Assembly: GCA_030247575.1 (NCBI GenBank)
Contig: JAOTRV010000002.1
Location: 62,001-126,000, forward strand
DNA: 64,000 nucleotides
DNA from: Sulfuritalea sp.
GTDB taxonomy: Bacteria > Pseudomonadota > Gammaproteobacteria > Burkholderiales > Rhodocyclaceae
Reading direction: 5' to 3'
Shown here: positions 1-7,330 of the stretch, piece by piece
Position numbering within the stretch: position 1 is the stretch's first letter
Layout of the letters: every line of letters starts with the position of its first letter
Translations under genes and position numbers: made by a program
Notes under the pieces: generated by a model
What the model was told of the DNA's origin: nothing
What the model saw: only the letters and a program-made list of their open reading frames with translations
The model's database searches: none

Positions 1-1
1 G

Positions 2-349
2 TGCGAACCGGCCGGCTGCGAAGTCGGCCTGCCGGCCAAGGTCGCACTGGTGGGCATCGAGGCGTCCGATCTGCATCCCGACAGCGAGCGCAAAGGTCGC
101 CTGATCCTGACCGCGACACTGAAGAATCGTGCCCCGTTCGCGCAGACCTTTCCCCATCTCGAACTGACGCTGACCGACACGGAGGACAAGGCGGTCGCGC
201 GCAAGGTTCTGGCGCCGGCAGACTATCTGCCGCCGGGTACGCCCCTCCCGCAGGGCATGCACCCCGGCGCGGACATTGCGGTCGTGGTCGGCATCGACTC
301 CGGCGAATTGCCGGCCAGCGGTTACCGCCTCTATCTTTTCTATCCCTGA
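2..349 (+). CDS. C-terminal part of a zinc-ribbon/DUF3426-type protein (5' end outside window)
   Basis: The open frame enters from the left edge and gives 115 residues before its stop. The Cys-Glu-Pro-Ala-Gly-Cys start, the beta-rich middle and the closing YRLYLFYP segment resemble the C-terminal DUF3426 domain of betaproteobacterial proteins that carry an N-terminal zinc ribbon and one membrane helix. Those parts would lie upstream and cannot be seen. The family has no assigned biochemical role. It sits 17 bases before the sugar kinase gene on the same strand, so co-transcription is likely. The assignment is by motif memory only. Confidence 0.6.
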   Translation, partial: CEPAGCEVGLPAKVALVGIEASDLHPDSERKGRLILTATLKNRAPFAQTFPHLELTLTDTEDKAVARKVLAPADYLPPGTPLPQGMHPGADIAVVVGIDSGELPASGYRLYLFYP

Positions 350-366
350 CTTTCCAGAAAGCTAGC

Positions 367-1302
367 ATGAAGACACTCATTTGCGGATCGATGGCGTACG
401 ACACCATCATGGTATTCGGCGATCGATTCAAGAATCACATCCTGCCCGAGCAGATCCACATCCTCAATGTCGCCTTTCTGGTACCCGACATGCGGCGCGA
501 GTTCGGCGGCTGCGCCGGCAACATCGCCTACAACCTCAAACTGCTGGGCGGCGAGCCGCTGATCATGGCGACCGTCGGCGACGACAGCGGCCCTTACATG
601 TACCGCCTCACCCAACTCGGTCTGGAGGCCACCCACGTCAGGGACGTGCCCGGCACGTTCACGGCGCAGGCCTTCATCACCACCGACCTCGACGACAACC
701 AGATCACCGCCTTCCATCCCGGCGCCATGACCCAGTCGCATCAGAACAAGGTCACGGATGCGCGCAACGTGAGCCTCGGCATCATTTCGCCCGACGGCCG
801 CGACGGCATGCTGCAGCATGCCAGGGAGTTCCGCGATGCGCACATTCCCTTCATTTTCGATCCGGGCCAGGGCCTGCCGATGTTCGACGGCGAAGATCTC
901 ATGAACTTCCTGAAACTTGCCGATTACTGCACGGTCAACGACTACGAAGCCAAGCTGCTGATGGAGCGTACCGGGCGCACGCTGGAGCAGTTGGCCGGCA
1001 CCGTGGAGGCGTTGATCGTGACTTTGGGCGGCAATGGATCGCACATTTACAGCAATGGCCGCCGCATTGAAATTCCCGTGGCTGCACCGGAAGCGCTGAT
1101 CGATCCGACCGGTTGCGGCGATGCCTACCGCGCCGGCCTGCTTTACGGTATCGGCAAGGGCTGGGAATGGGAAAAGACGGGACGCCTGGCTTCGCTGATG
1201 GGTTCGCTCAAGATCGCCCACCGCGGCGGACAGAATCACAAGCTGACGCGCGACGAGATCGGCACACGTTACAAGGCGACGTTCGGCGACAATCTCTGGT
1301 AA
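367..1302 (+). CDS. PfkB-family carbohydrate/nucleoside kinase
   Basis: A 311-residue cytoplasmic ribokinase-family (PfkB) enzyme that phosphorylates a sugar or nucleoside with ATP. The N-terminal substrate-binding region has GGCAGNIAYNLKLLGG at about residues 47-62. The C-terminal signature DPTGCGD is at 246-252, with Asp252 as expected catalytic base and the anion hole formed by the preceding glycines. I chose the ATG at 367 because the family begins at MKTLICGS; the frame stays open further upstream, but that stretch overlaps the preceding gene and encodes arginine-rich non-family sequence. Many betaproteobacterial relatives are annotated as adenosine kinase-like, but the substrate cannot be read from the sequence. 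The next gene starts 20 bases downstream. Confidence 0.85.
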   Translation: MKTLICGSMAYDTIMVFGDRFKNHILPEQIHILNVAFLVPDMRREFGGCAGNIAYNLKLLGGEPLIMATVGDDSGPYMYRLTQLGLEATHVRDVPGTFTAQAFITTDLDDNQITAFHPGAMTQSHQNKVTDARNVSLGIISPDGRDGMLQHAREFRDAHIPFIFDPGQGLPMFDGEDLMNFLKLADYCTVNDYEAKLLMERTGRTLEQLAGTVEALIVTLGGNGSHIYSNGRRIEIPVAAPEALIDPTGCGDAYRAGLLYGIGKGWEWEKTGRLASLMGSLKIAHRGGQNHKLTRDEIGTRYKATFGDNLW

Positions 1303-1322
1303 GTTTTGGTGAAGGGAATTTC

Positions 1323-1784
1323 ATGAACGGCTTGCGCTTGTTTGCTGTCACGCTGGCGGCTGCCGCGACGGTCGCACTACCCGGCTGTGCCGGCAGCCAG
1401 TCCGGTTCGGCCTACTCCCGCTCCCAGACCCGCGGCGAGATGCACGTTCGCATGGGAGTCATCGAGTCGGTGCGGACGGTGATGATCGAAGGCACGCAAT
1501 CCGGTGTCGGTGCCGCAGCGGGTGCCGTGGTCGGAGGTGTTGCCGGCAGCGACATCGGGCACGGCAAGGGGTCGACGGTGGGTTCGGTGCTCGGCGCCGT
1601 GCTCGGCGGCGTGGCCGGCCAGGCCATTGAAGAAAGGACGACCAAAAAGGACGGTCTGGAAATCACGGTAAAGCTGGATAGCGGCCAGATCATCGCCGTG
1701 ACTCAGGAAGCCGATGAACAGTTCCGTGCCGGCGAGCGGGTGCGGGTGTTGTCCGGCAGCGGAGCGACGCGGGTATCGCATTGA
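1323..1784 (+). CDS. Glycine-zipper 2TM outer-membrane lipoprotein (SlyB/Pcp-like)
   Basis: A 153-residue small lipoprotein. Residues 1-21 form a signal peptide with a lipobox (ALPGC), so Cys21 or a neighbouring position is the likely lipidated residue. The middle has a glycine zipper (GVGAAAGAVVGGVAGSDIG, then VGSVLGAVLGGVAGQAI), the 2TM pattern of SlyB/Pcp outer-membrane lipoproteins. The C-terminal third is a small beta domain (KLDSGQIIAVTQEADEQF, GERVRVL). A purine-rich AAGGG lies just before the ATG. The stop codon lies inside the left arm of a hairpin that also serves apaH. The protein probably supports envelope integrity, but its exact role is unknown. Confidence 0.85.
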   Translation: MNGLRLFAVTLAAAATVALPGCAGSQSGSAYSRSQTRGEMHVRMGVIESVRTVMIEGTQSGVGAAAGAVVGGVAGSDIGHGKGSTVGSVLGAVLGGVAGQAIEERTTKKDGLEITVKLDSGQIIAVTQEADEQFRAGERVRVLSGSGATRVSH

Positions 1785-1833
1785 AGCAATGATCTTGTCA
1801 GCCGGTAACCGTCTGACAAGATCCCGCTTCAAT
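1780..1833. terminator. Bidirectional hairpin between convergent lipoprotein and apaH genes
   Basis: An inverted repeat with two stem segments: an outer 8-bp arm (1780-1787 with 1826-1833) and an inner perfect 11-bp stem (1791-1801 with 1813-1823). The loop is 11 bases, with a small AAT/CC internal mismatch. It spans both convergent stop codons. There is no strong T-tract on either side, so it is a probable, not proven, terminator for both transcripts. Confidence 0.6.
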
Positions 1834-2665
1834 CCCAGCCTGAGGGCTTGGCCTGTTGCGGGCAGGGCTGGCGAAATACGCGGCGGTCTTCCAGACGCAC
1901 CGCAGTGAGGCAACCACCCCAGAGGCAGCCGGTGTCGAGCGCAAGGATATTGGCCTCGTCGCGAAAACCCAGCGCCGACCAGTGGCCGCAGACAATCGCG
2001 TGGTCCGCACTCGCGCGCGCAGGCGCCGCAAACCACGGCAGGCAACCCGGCGGTCCCTTTTCCGGCGGCGACTTGGCGCCTGCGGCACGGAACTCCATGG
2101 CACCATCCGTCGTCACGTAGCGCATGCGCGTCATCGCATTCACCACCACACGCAATCTGTCCCAGCCGGTCAGATCGTCGCGCCACGTTGCCGGCTCCGA
2201 GCCCCACATGTTGGCGAGGAACTCGCGATAGCCGGTCGCCACCAGCGCGTCCGAGGCCTCGTCGGACAATGCCTGCGCCTGCGCCACGGTCCAGCTCGGC
2301 AGCAGGCCGGCGTGCACCATGGCCCAGTCGCCTTCGACGTGAAACAGCGGCTGCGTCCGCAGCCAGGCCAGCAGCTCGTCACGATCTTCGGCGGCGAGCA
2401 CCGCTTCGAGAGTGTCTTCCTTGTTGGGTTTGCCGTAGCCTTCGGCCTGCATCACCAGGTGCAGATCGTGATTGCCGAGGACCGTCGTCGCCGCGGCGCC
2501 AAGCGACTTGACGAAGCGCAGCACCTCGAGTGATGCGGGTCCGCGATTGACCAGGTCGCCGACGAACCAGACGCGGTCAATCGCCGGATCGAAACTGATA
2601 TAGTCGAGAAGCCTGCGCAGAGGGTCGTAGCAACCCTGCAGGTCGCCGATTGCGTAAGTAGCCAT
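1829..2665 (-). CDS. apaH: Symmetrical bis(5'-nucleosyl)-tetraphosphatase ApaH
   Basis: A 278-residue hydrolase that splits diadenosine tetraphosphate (Ap4A) into two ADP, lowering levels of this stress dinucleotide and de-capping Np4-RNA in the cytoplasm. The metallophosphatase motifs are intact: GDLQG at 7-11, GDLVNRG at 36-42 and GNHD at 64-67, followed by the ApaH-typical HAGLLPSW and CGHWSALG motifs. Length matches the family (about 270-280). It converges with the lipoprotein gene across the shared hairpin. It diverges from the GT9 gene with only about 16 bases between start codons, so the two promoters must overlap coding sequence. Confidence 0.95.
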   Translation of the reverse strand: MATYAIGDLQGCYDPLRRLLDYISFDPAIDRVWFVGDLVNRGPASLEVLRFVKSLGAAATTVLGNHDLHLVMQAEGYGKPNKEDTLEAVLAAEDRDELLAWLRTQPLFHVEGDWAMVHAGLLPSWTVAQAQALSDEASDALVATGYREFLANMWGSEPATWRDDLTGWDRLRVVVNAMTRMRYVTTDGAMEFRAAGAKSPPEKGPPGCLPWFAAPARASADHAIVCGHWSALGFRDEANILALDTGCLWGGCLTAVRLEDRRVFRQPCPQQAKPSGWD

Positions 2666-2681
2666 AACCTACAAGTCTACC

Positions 2682-3692
2682 TTGAGCATTCCTTCCGCCC
2701 CGAAGATTCTGATCATTCGCCGCGACAACATCGGCGACCTGGTCTGTACCACGCCTTTGATCGCCGCCTTGCGCCAGCGATTTCCGGAAAGCTGGCTCGG
2801 TGCGCTGGTGAATAGCTACAACGCGCCGGTGCTGGACGGCAATCCTGACCTCAACGAAGTCTTCGTCTACACGAAAGCCAAGCACCGCGGCTCAGGCGAG
2901 TCGCTGCCGGGTATCCTCTGGCGACGTCTGCTGATGATGCGCCGGCTGCGCCGGATGCAGCTCGACGACGTGATCATCGCCACCACCTCGCCGCAGCCGC
3001 GGGTCATCACGCTGGCACGCTGGCTGCAGCCGAAGCGGATCATCGGGTTCGGAGAGGTCAAGGGGCTCGACGTCGCGCTGCCGCTCGACAACGCCGGCCG
3101 CCACGAGGTCGAGGATGTGTTCCGCGTCGCGGCCATCTACGGCATCGACGGCCCGCCGCCGGCCTGTCGCGTTTTTTCGAAAACGCCGCCACCGGTCACG
3201 ACGTTCACCGTCGGCCTCCACATCAGCGCCCGCAAGCCCTCGCAACGCTGGCCAGCAGAGCGCTTTGCCGACACCATCAAGACGCTTGCCGCGCTGAGTC
3301 CGGTGCGCTTCATGCTGCTTTGGTCACCCGGCGCGGAAGACAATCCATTGCATCCAGGCGACGATGCGAAAGCGCAAGACGTACTCGCGAAAGTCGGCGC
3401 TGGCGCTACGGTGATCGCGCGGCCCACGCAAACCCTGCCGGAACTCATTGCGGCTCTCGCCGAATGCGATGCCCTGATCTGCGCCGATGGCGGCGCCATG
3501 CACCTCGGTGCAGGTTTGGGCCTGCCCATCGTCTGCCTGTTCGGCAACTCGGGTGCCGACCGCTGGCGGCCCTGGGGCGTGCCCTACCGCTTGCTGCAGA
3601 AGCCTTCGCTCGACGTGCAGGACATCGGCGTCGACGAGGTGATCGCCGCCTTCAATGCGTTGCGGGCCGATATTCCGGCACGCGCGCCTTGA
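2682..3692 (+). CDS. Glycosyltransferase family 9 (LPS heptosyltransferase-like)
   Basis: A 336-residue GT-B glycosyltransferase of family 9, the family of LPS-core heptosyltransferases. It acts on the cytoplasmic face of the inner membrane with a nucleotide-heptose or related donor. Visible signatures are the N-terminal KILIIRRDNIGDLVCTTPLI and the C-terminal ADGGAMHLGAGLGLPIVCLFG nucleotide-binding region (DGGAMHLG). The start given is a TTG at 2682; it has no clear Shine-Dalgarno sequence and lies only 16 bases from the apaH start, so the true start is uncertain. The 3' end overlaps the convergent wbpM-like gene by 41 bases. The acceptor and precise sugar are unknown. Confidence 0.82.
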   Translation: MSIPSAPKILIIRRDNIGDLVCTTPLIAALRQRFPESWLGALVNSYNAPVLDGNPDLNEVFVYTKAKHRGSGESLPGILWRRLLMMRRLRRMQLDDVIIATTSPQPRVITLARWLQPKRIIGFGEVKGLDVALPLDNAGRHEVEDVFRVAAIYGIDGPPPACRVFSKTPPPVTTFTVGLHISARKPSQRWPAERFADTIKTLAALSPVRFMLLWSPGAEDNPLHPGDDAKAQDVLAKVGAGATVIARPTQTLPELIAALAECDALICADGGAMHLGAGLGLPIVCLFGNSGADRWRPWGVPYRLLQKPSLDVQDIGVDEVIAAFNALRADIPARAP

Positions 3693-5472
3693 GCCCCGCC
3701 TTCACTTCGGCTTCGTCGCGCCAGGGCGCCGCCAGCCATTGCTCGAGTTCGGCGAGCCACGCCGCATCCGGGAAACCCGTCGGCCGCGCAATGCGCAGCT
3801 TCGGGTGAGGCGTCGGCAAGGTCGCCTCACCGTCGGCGAGCAGTTCTTCGTAGAGCTTCTCGCCGGGACGCAGACCGGTGAATTCGATTTTTATTTCATC
3901 TTCACTGAAGCCCGAAAGCCGGATCATGTCGCGCGCCAGATCGACGATCTTCACCGGCTCGCCCATGTCGAGCACAAATATCCGGCCGCCTTCGGTCTCC
4001 CTGGCGGCCATCAAACCGGCCTGCAAAACAAGCTGCGCCGCTTCGGGAATCAGCATGAAGTAGCGGATGATCTCCGGATGGGTCACGGTAACCGGCCCGC
4101 CTTTTGCGATCTGTTCGCGGAAGCGCGGAATCACGCTGCCCGACGAGCCCAGCACGTTGCCGAAGCGCACCATGACGAAGCGCGTCGCGGAACGCTGTGC
4201 CTGTACTGCCTGGCACACGACCTCCGCCAACCGTTTGCTGGCCCCCATGACATTGGTGGGATTGACCGCCTTGTCGGTGGAAATCAGGACGAACTCGCCG
4301 GTGCCATTGGCAAGCGCGGCACGCGCGACGTTGAGCGTACCCTGCACGTTGTTTTTGACTGCCTCCCATGCATTGGCGCATTCCATCAGCGGCACATGCT
4401 TGTAGGCGGCAGCGTGAAACACCACATCGGGCCGGTATGCGGCGAACACCGATTCCATGCGCACGACATCCTTCACGTCGCCCACCACACAGGTCACCGG
4501 CTGCCCGACGAACTCCTGCTCGATGCTGTACAGCGCAAACTCGGACTGCTCCAAAAACACCAGTTGCCGCGGCCGGAAGCGGGCAATCTGGCGGCACAGC
4601 TCGGAGCCGATCGAGCCGCCGGCGCCGGTCACCAGCACGGTCTTGTTCTCCAGCAGACCCTGCAAACCGGCTTCATCGAGTTCGATGCGGTCCCGGCCGA
4701 GCAGGTCTTCCAACTCGACCTTGCGAATGGCCGAGATTGCCACGCGCCCGGTGAGCAGGTCTTCGAGCGAGGGCACGGTCATCACCGTCAAACCGACCGC
4801 CGCCGCCAGTTCTGTCGCGTGACGTCGCTCTGCGGCCGAAGCAGACGGCATGGCGATGATGGCATGGCGGGCATCGGCGCGTCGTGCGTGTTCCTCGATC
4901 GACTCGATTCCGCCCAGAATCGGCACGTCACCCAGCTGACGGCCCGCCAGCGCCGATCCCGTATCGACCAGACCAACGACGTGCCAGACCCGGCTGGTTT
5001 CCAGCTCCTTGATCAGGCGCATCGCCGTGTCGCCAGCGCCGACTATCAATACCGGCGTGCCGAAACCCGTACGCCGCAGGAAGAAATGGCCATCCTTCCA
5101 TGCCCGGTACGCAAAACGCACGCCGCCCATCAGCATCACCAGTAGCAGTGGGTCGAGCAGAAACACTGAACGCGGCACCATGTTCAATTGCTGCGCCATC
5201 ACCAGCGCAGCCGGCGAGGCCAGCGCTGCCATGCCACACGCGAGCAGGATGCGTTTCAGGTCGGCAACACTGGCGAAGCGCCAAAGCCCCCGATACAAAC
5301 CAAATGCATAGAAGATGACTCCCTGCACCGGAATTACAACGACCAGCGCGGACCACATTGCCTGATGGAATTCGTCCGGAATGTCGAGGTTGAATCGCAG
5401 CCAATAGGATCCCAGCCAAGCGAGCGCCACCATCGTCAGGTCGTGAAGGAAAATCATCGCGCTGCGCGTCAT
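3652..5472 (-). CDS. WbpM/CapD-type nucleotide-sugar 4,6-dehydratase, membrane-bound
   Basis: A 606-residue inner-membrane enzyme of the long WbpM/FlaA1 class, which removes water from UDP-GlcNAc (C4,C6) to give the 4-keto-6-deoxy precursor of QuiNAc/FucNAc. The N-terminal 125 residues hold several hydrophobic helices. A Rossmann-like region (VLIVGAGDTA, 141-150) follows, then the SDR domain with VTGAGGSIG (281-289). STDKA (398-402) and Met409-x3-Lys413 form the Ser-Met-Lys catalytic arrangement of large WbpM homologues. The start ATG at 5472 gives the usual MTRSAMIFLHD beginning and a 4-base overlap with the wbpL-like gene; longer in-frame starts lie inside that gene. It is the last gene of the minus-strand locus. 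Confidence 0.9.
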   Translation of the reverse strand: MTRSAMIFLHDLTMVALAWLGSYWLRFNLDIPDEFHQAMWSALVVVIPVQGVIFYAFGLYRGLWRFASVADLKRILLACGMAALASPAALVMAQQLNMVPRSVFLLDPLLLVMLMGGVRFAYRAWKDGHFFLRRTGFGTPVLIVGAGDTAMRLIKELETSRVWHVVGLVDTGSALAGRQLGDVPILGGIESIEEHARRADARHAIIAMPSASAAERRHATELAAAVGLTVMTVPSLEDLLTGRVAISAIRKVELEDLLGRDRIELDEAGLQGLLENKTVLVTGAGGSIGSELCRQIARFRPRQLVFLEQSEFALYSIEQEFVGQPVTCVVGDVKDVVRMESVFAAYRPDVVFHAAAYKHVPLMECANAWEAVKNNVQGTLNVARAALANGTGEFVLISTDKAVNPTNVMGASKRLAEVVCQAVQAQRSATRFVMVRFGNVLGSSGSVIPRFREQIAKGGPVTVTHPEIIRYFMLIPEAAQLVLQAGLMAARETEGGRIFVLDMGEPVKIVDLARDMIRLSGFSEDEIKIEFTGLRPGEKLYEELLADGEATLPTPHPKLRIARPTGFPDAAWLAELEQWLAAPWRDEAEVKAGLKARVPEYRPATH

Positions 5473-6440
5473 GTCTGCTCTCCGTGGCTCGCCCGGTTGC
5501 TTGCCCAGCGGCGATCGATGAACAGCATTAGACCCGAATAGACGACAACCCACACCAACAGTCCCATCATCTGCGTCACAAAGTCGGCGCATCCCAGAAA
5601 AAGCGCTGAACCACCGCAAGCCGCCATCAGGATATATTCCATTAGCGCCAACTTGCGATGCGACCAGCCCATGCGCACCAGGCGCTGATAATAGTGGTCC
5701 CGATGCGCCTGCCAGAATCGCTCACGGCGCAGCACGCGCTTCAGCAGGGTCACCGACGCATCCGCCACGAACGGGGAAAATACCAGCAGTGGAAACCATA
5801 CCGGCCATGCATCCTGCAGCCATCCAGTCAGCCCGATGGCTCCTGCCAGGAATCCGAGGGGAACGGATCCTGCATCCCCCATGAAGACCCGCGCCGGCGG
5901 AAAGTTGAGACAGAGAAAACCCGACGCCGCAGCCGCCACGGAAAAGGCCAACAGAGCCAGCGCGCCGTCACCGGCCAGCCACGCAGCAACCCCGCAGGCG
6001 CCAAAGCCGAACACCGCCATGCCCCCGGCCAAACCGTCCGAACCATCCATGAAATTATAGAGATTGGCCATCCACACCAGCGCAAACACGGCCGCAAGAC
6101 CCAACCACCAACCCTCCGGAACCTGAACGACGACCCAGATGATCATCGCCAAAAACTGCGCGCCCAGCCGAACAGGAATCAACACATGGCCACGATCATC
6201 AAACCAGGACACGGCCGCCAACGGCAGCAGCAGTCCAGCCAGGAGCCACTGCTCCAGCAGGACCATCGTCAAGAGGACGCCCGCCACGATACCCAAACCA
6301 CCGACCCTAGGCGTCGGCTCGGTATGCAGGGAGCGCTGGTTGGGCCGATCCAGCGCCCAACGATGCGCGCGTCCGCTTCGCAGCAGCCAAGCGAGCAGGC
6401 CGGCGCTTACAGCGAAAGCCATAAAGGGCAGGACGATCAT
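5469..6440 (-). CDS. WbpL/WecA-type undecaprenyl-phosphate sugar-1-phosphate transferase
   Basis: A 323-residue polytopic membrane enzyme of the MraY/WecA (glycosyltransferase 4) superfamily. It starts polysaccharide assembly by moving an N-acetylhexosamine-1-phosphate from UDP onto undecaprenyl phosphate. Diagnostic cytoplasmic-loop motifs are WFDDRGHV (aspartate pair), NLYNFMDGSDGLAGG and FMGDAGSVPLGF, plus a histidine-rich loop (AHRDHYYQR). Hydrophobic segments fill the rest, giving about ten or eleven helices. The wbpL-wbpM order is the one seen in Pseudomonas O-antigen loci, where WbpL uses UDP-D-FucNAc or QuiNAc. The ATG at 6440 overlaps the TGA of a short upstream SDR-like frame. Confidence 0.9.
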   Translation of the reverse strand: MIVLPFMAFAVSAGLLAWLLRSGRAHRWALDRPNQRSLHTEPTPRVGGLGIVAGVLLTMVLLEQWLLAGLLLPLAAVSWFDDRGHVLIPVRLGAQFLAMIIWVVVQVPEGWWLGLAAVFALVWMANLYNFMDGSDGLAGGMAVFGFGACGVAAWLAGDGALALLAFSVAAAASGFLCLNFPPARVFMGDAGSVPLGFLAGAIGLTGWLQDAWPVWFPLLVFSPFVADASVTLLKRVLRRERFWQAHRDHYYQRLVRMGWSHRKLALMEYILMAACGGSALFLGCADFVTQMMGLLVWVVVYSGLMLFIDRRWASNRASHGEQT

Positions 6441-6508
6441 GCCACGACGGCCGGCAACAGAAAGCTACCGACCTGGCTTGTGGCTCCTGTTACCAAGACG
6501 CGAACGAC
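6437..6508 (-). pseudogene. Possible remnant of an SDR sugar epimerase/reductase (WbpV-like) 5' end
   Basis: Just before wbpL, in another frame, about 23 codons read VVRVLVTGATSQVGSFLLPAVVA and then stop within the wbpL start (ATGA). This looks like the N-terminal beta-alpha dinucleotide-binding unit of an extended SDR (VTGATxxxG), with the middle glycine replaced by serine. Pseudomonas-type loci often have a wbpV reductase immediately upstream of wbpL. I infer a gutted wbpV-like gene whose remainder was lost. With so few codons, chance similarity is possible. Confidence 0.35.
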
Positions 6509-6555
6509 TTGCAGTTCAACGACCTTGCCCACTTCTTTCTGTTCGACGCAATCCA

Positions 6556-6927
6556 TCAGGTTGCTTCGGCCGCATGCGCCCAAGCCTTTTCTTCGGCGAT
6601 TAGTCTGAGGCGCTTGTCCTTGGTCCATAGCCGAGCGCCATGCATAACGGTGGCCGCAAGCAGATGGACGTCGATATAACCGATGCCGCACCCCATGAGG
6701 CGCTGTTGCTCGATGAAGAACAGCGATTCACTTTCGGTGGCGACAGCCAGTCGAGGCAAAGATTGCAGCAGGCCAAGCAGTTCCGTGCGGTTACGCAGAT
6801 CGCCGCAGGCCAGTTCGCCGATCACGAAATCGTGAGTACAGATCAGGTCATTTTGCAGCAAGGCGGCAAGCGCCGGACTGCCGCTGCGCAGGTGCTCAAT
6901 CCAGATAGAAGTGTCAGCCAGAATCAC
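6556..6927 (-). CDS. vapC: PIN-domain ribonuclease toxin (VapC family)
   Basis: A 123-residue PIN-domain endoribonuclease, the toxin of a type II toxin-antitoxin pair that cleaves specific RNAs when free of antitoxin. The acidic residues expected for metal binding are visible: Asp5 (ILADTSIWIEHL), Glu38 (GELACG), Asp86 (GYIDVHLLAA) and Asp104 (LWTKDKRL). All are present, so the toxin looks intact. Its start overlaps the stop of the upstream antitoxin gene by 4 bases, the usual arrangement for translational coupling. The pair is placed between the wbpL/wbpM initiation genes and the L-sugar operon, apparently an insertion into the locus. Confidence 0.92.
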   Translation of the reverse strand: MILADTSIWIEHLRSGSPALAALLQNDLICTHDFVIGELACGDLRNRTELLGLLQSLPRLAVATESESLFFIEQQRLMGCGIGYIDVHLLAATVMHGARLWTKDKRLRLIAEEKAWAHAAEAT

Positions 6928-7121
6928 CGCTTGCCTTCGCGGCGGCGAGCGACTGTTTCCAACTGTGGCTCACTGCCACCTAGCCTAGCCAGGCGACGGG
7001 CGCTTTCGCGCTGGATGAGCGCGTCCAAGGCTTCCCTCAGCAAGGCGCTGCGCTCCTTAACGCCCGAGAGCAACTGTGCCCGACTGAGAAGAGTTTCATC
7101 AAGCGTTACGGTGGTGCGCAT
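6924..7121 (-). CDS. vapB: VapB-type antitoxin
   Basis: A 65-residue antitoxin preceding the PIN toxin. The N-terminus MRTTVTLDETLLSRAQLLSG is a ribbon-helix-helix (MetJ/Arc-like) DNA-binding strand and helix, and the C-terminus is charged and flexible, as expected for a segment that wraps the toxin active site. A strong AGGAGG Shine-Dalgarno lies 5 bases before the ATG. Such antitoxins bind their own promoter and repress the operon, more strongly with VapC bound. The family is seen with certainty only by pairing and fold pattern. Confidence 0.88.
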   Translation of the reverse strand: MRTTVTLDETLLSRAQLLSGVKERSALLREALDALIQRESARRLARLGGSEPQLETVARRREGKR

Positions 7122-7142
7122 TGGAGCCTCCTGATAGCTGGT

Positions 7143-7160
7143 GCATCAAATATAGCATCA
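7143..7160 (-). promoter_or_regulatory. Candidate vapBC promoter/operator with direct hexamer repeats
   Basis: About 25 bases upstream of the vapB start, the minus strand reads TGATGC, TATATT, TGATGC. This is a -10-like box between two identical hexamers. The arrangement is suitable for RHH antitoxin binding and autoregulation. No convincing -35 box was found, so this is an inference from pattern. Confidence 0.3.
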
Positions 7161-7234
7161 TTCGAGTCTCTTGTGGATGCCGTCATTTGCGGAAGGGCAC
7201 ACCCATTCTCGGCAGAGGCGGTTATTGCCTGCCG

Positions 7235-7300
7235 CTACAGCTACCACTACCACTACCACTACCACTACCACTACCACTACCACTACCACTACCACTACCA
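7235..7300. repeat. Hexanucleotide tandem repeat (CTACCA), ten perfect copies
   Basis: Positions 7241-7300 are ten uninterrupted copies of CTACCA, preceded by one variant unit (CTACAG at 7235-7240). The tract lies between the stop of the UDP-sugar 2-epimerase gene and the vapB promoter region, 114 bases or more from the vapB start. An open frame through it on the plus strand (Leu-Pro repeats) shadows the real epimerase gene and is not considered coding. Because the unit is six bases, copy-number change would alter spacing, not frame. Confidence 0.95.
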
Positions 7301-7330
7301 AGAATAAAGCCGGACTTTGATCCGAGTAAC

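Noticed and set aside
1-366. In-frame N-terminal extension of the PfkB kinase to the left edge
   Set aside because: It overlaps the DUF3426-like C-terminus in another frame and is arginine-rich with no family similarity. The kinase family begins at position 367.
3655-5145. Long plus-strand frame inside the wbpM-like gene
   Set aside because: Composition and content are those of an antisense shadow (histidine/arginine-rich), with no family motifs.
7241-7300. CRISPR array
   Set aside because: The repeat unit is six bases with no spacers; it is a microsatellite.
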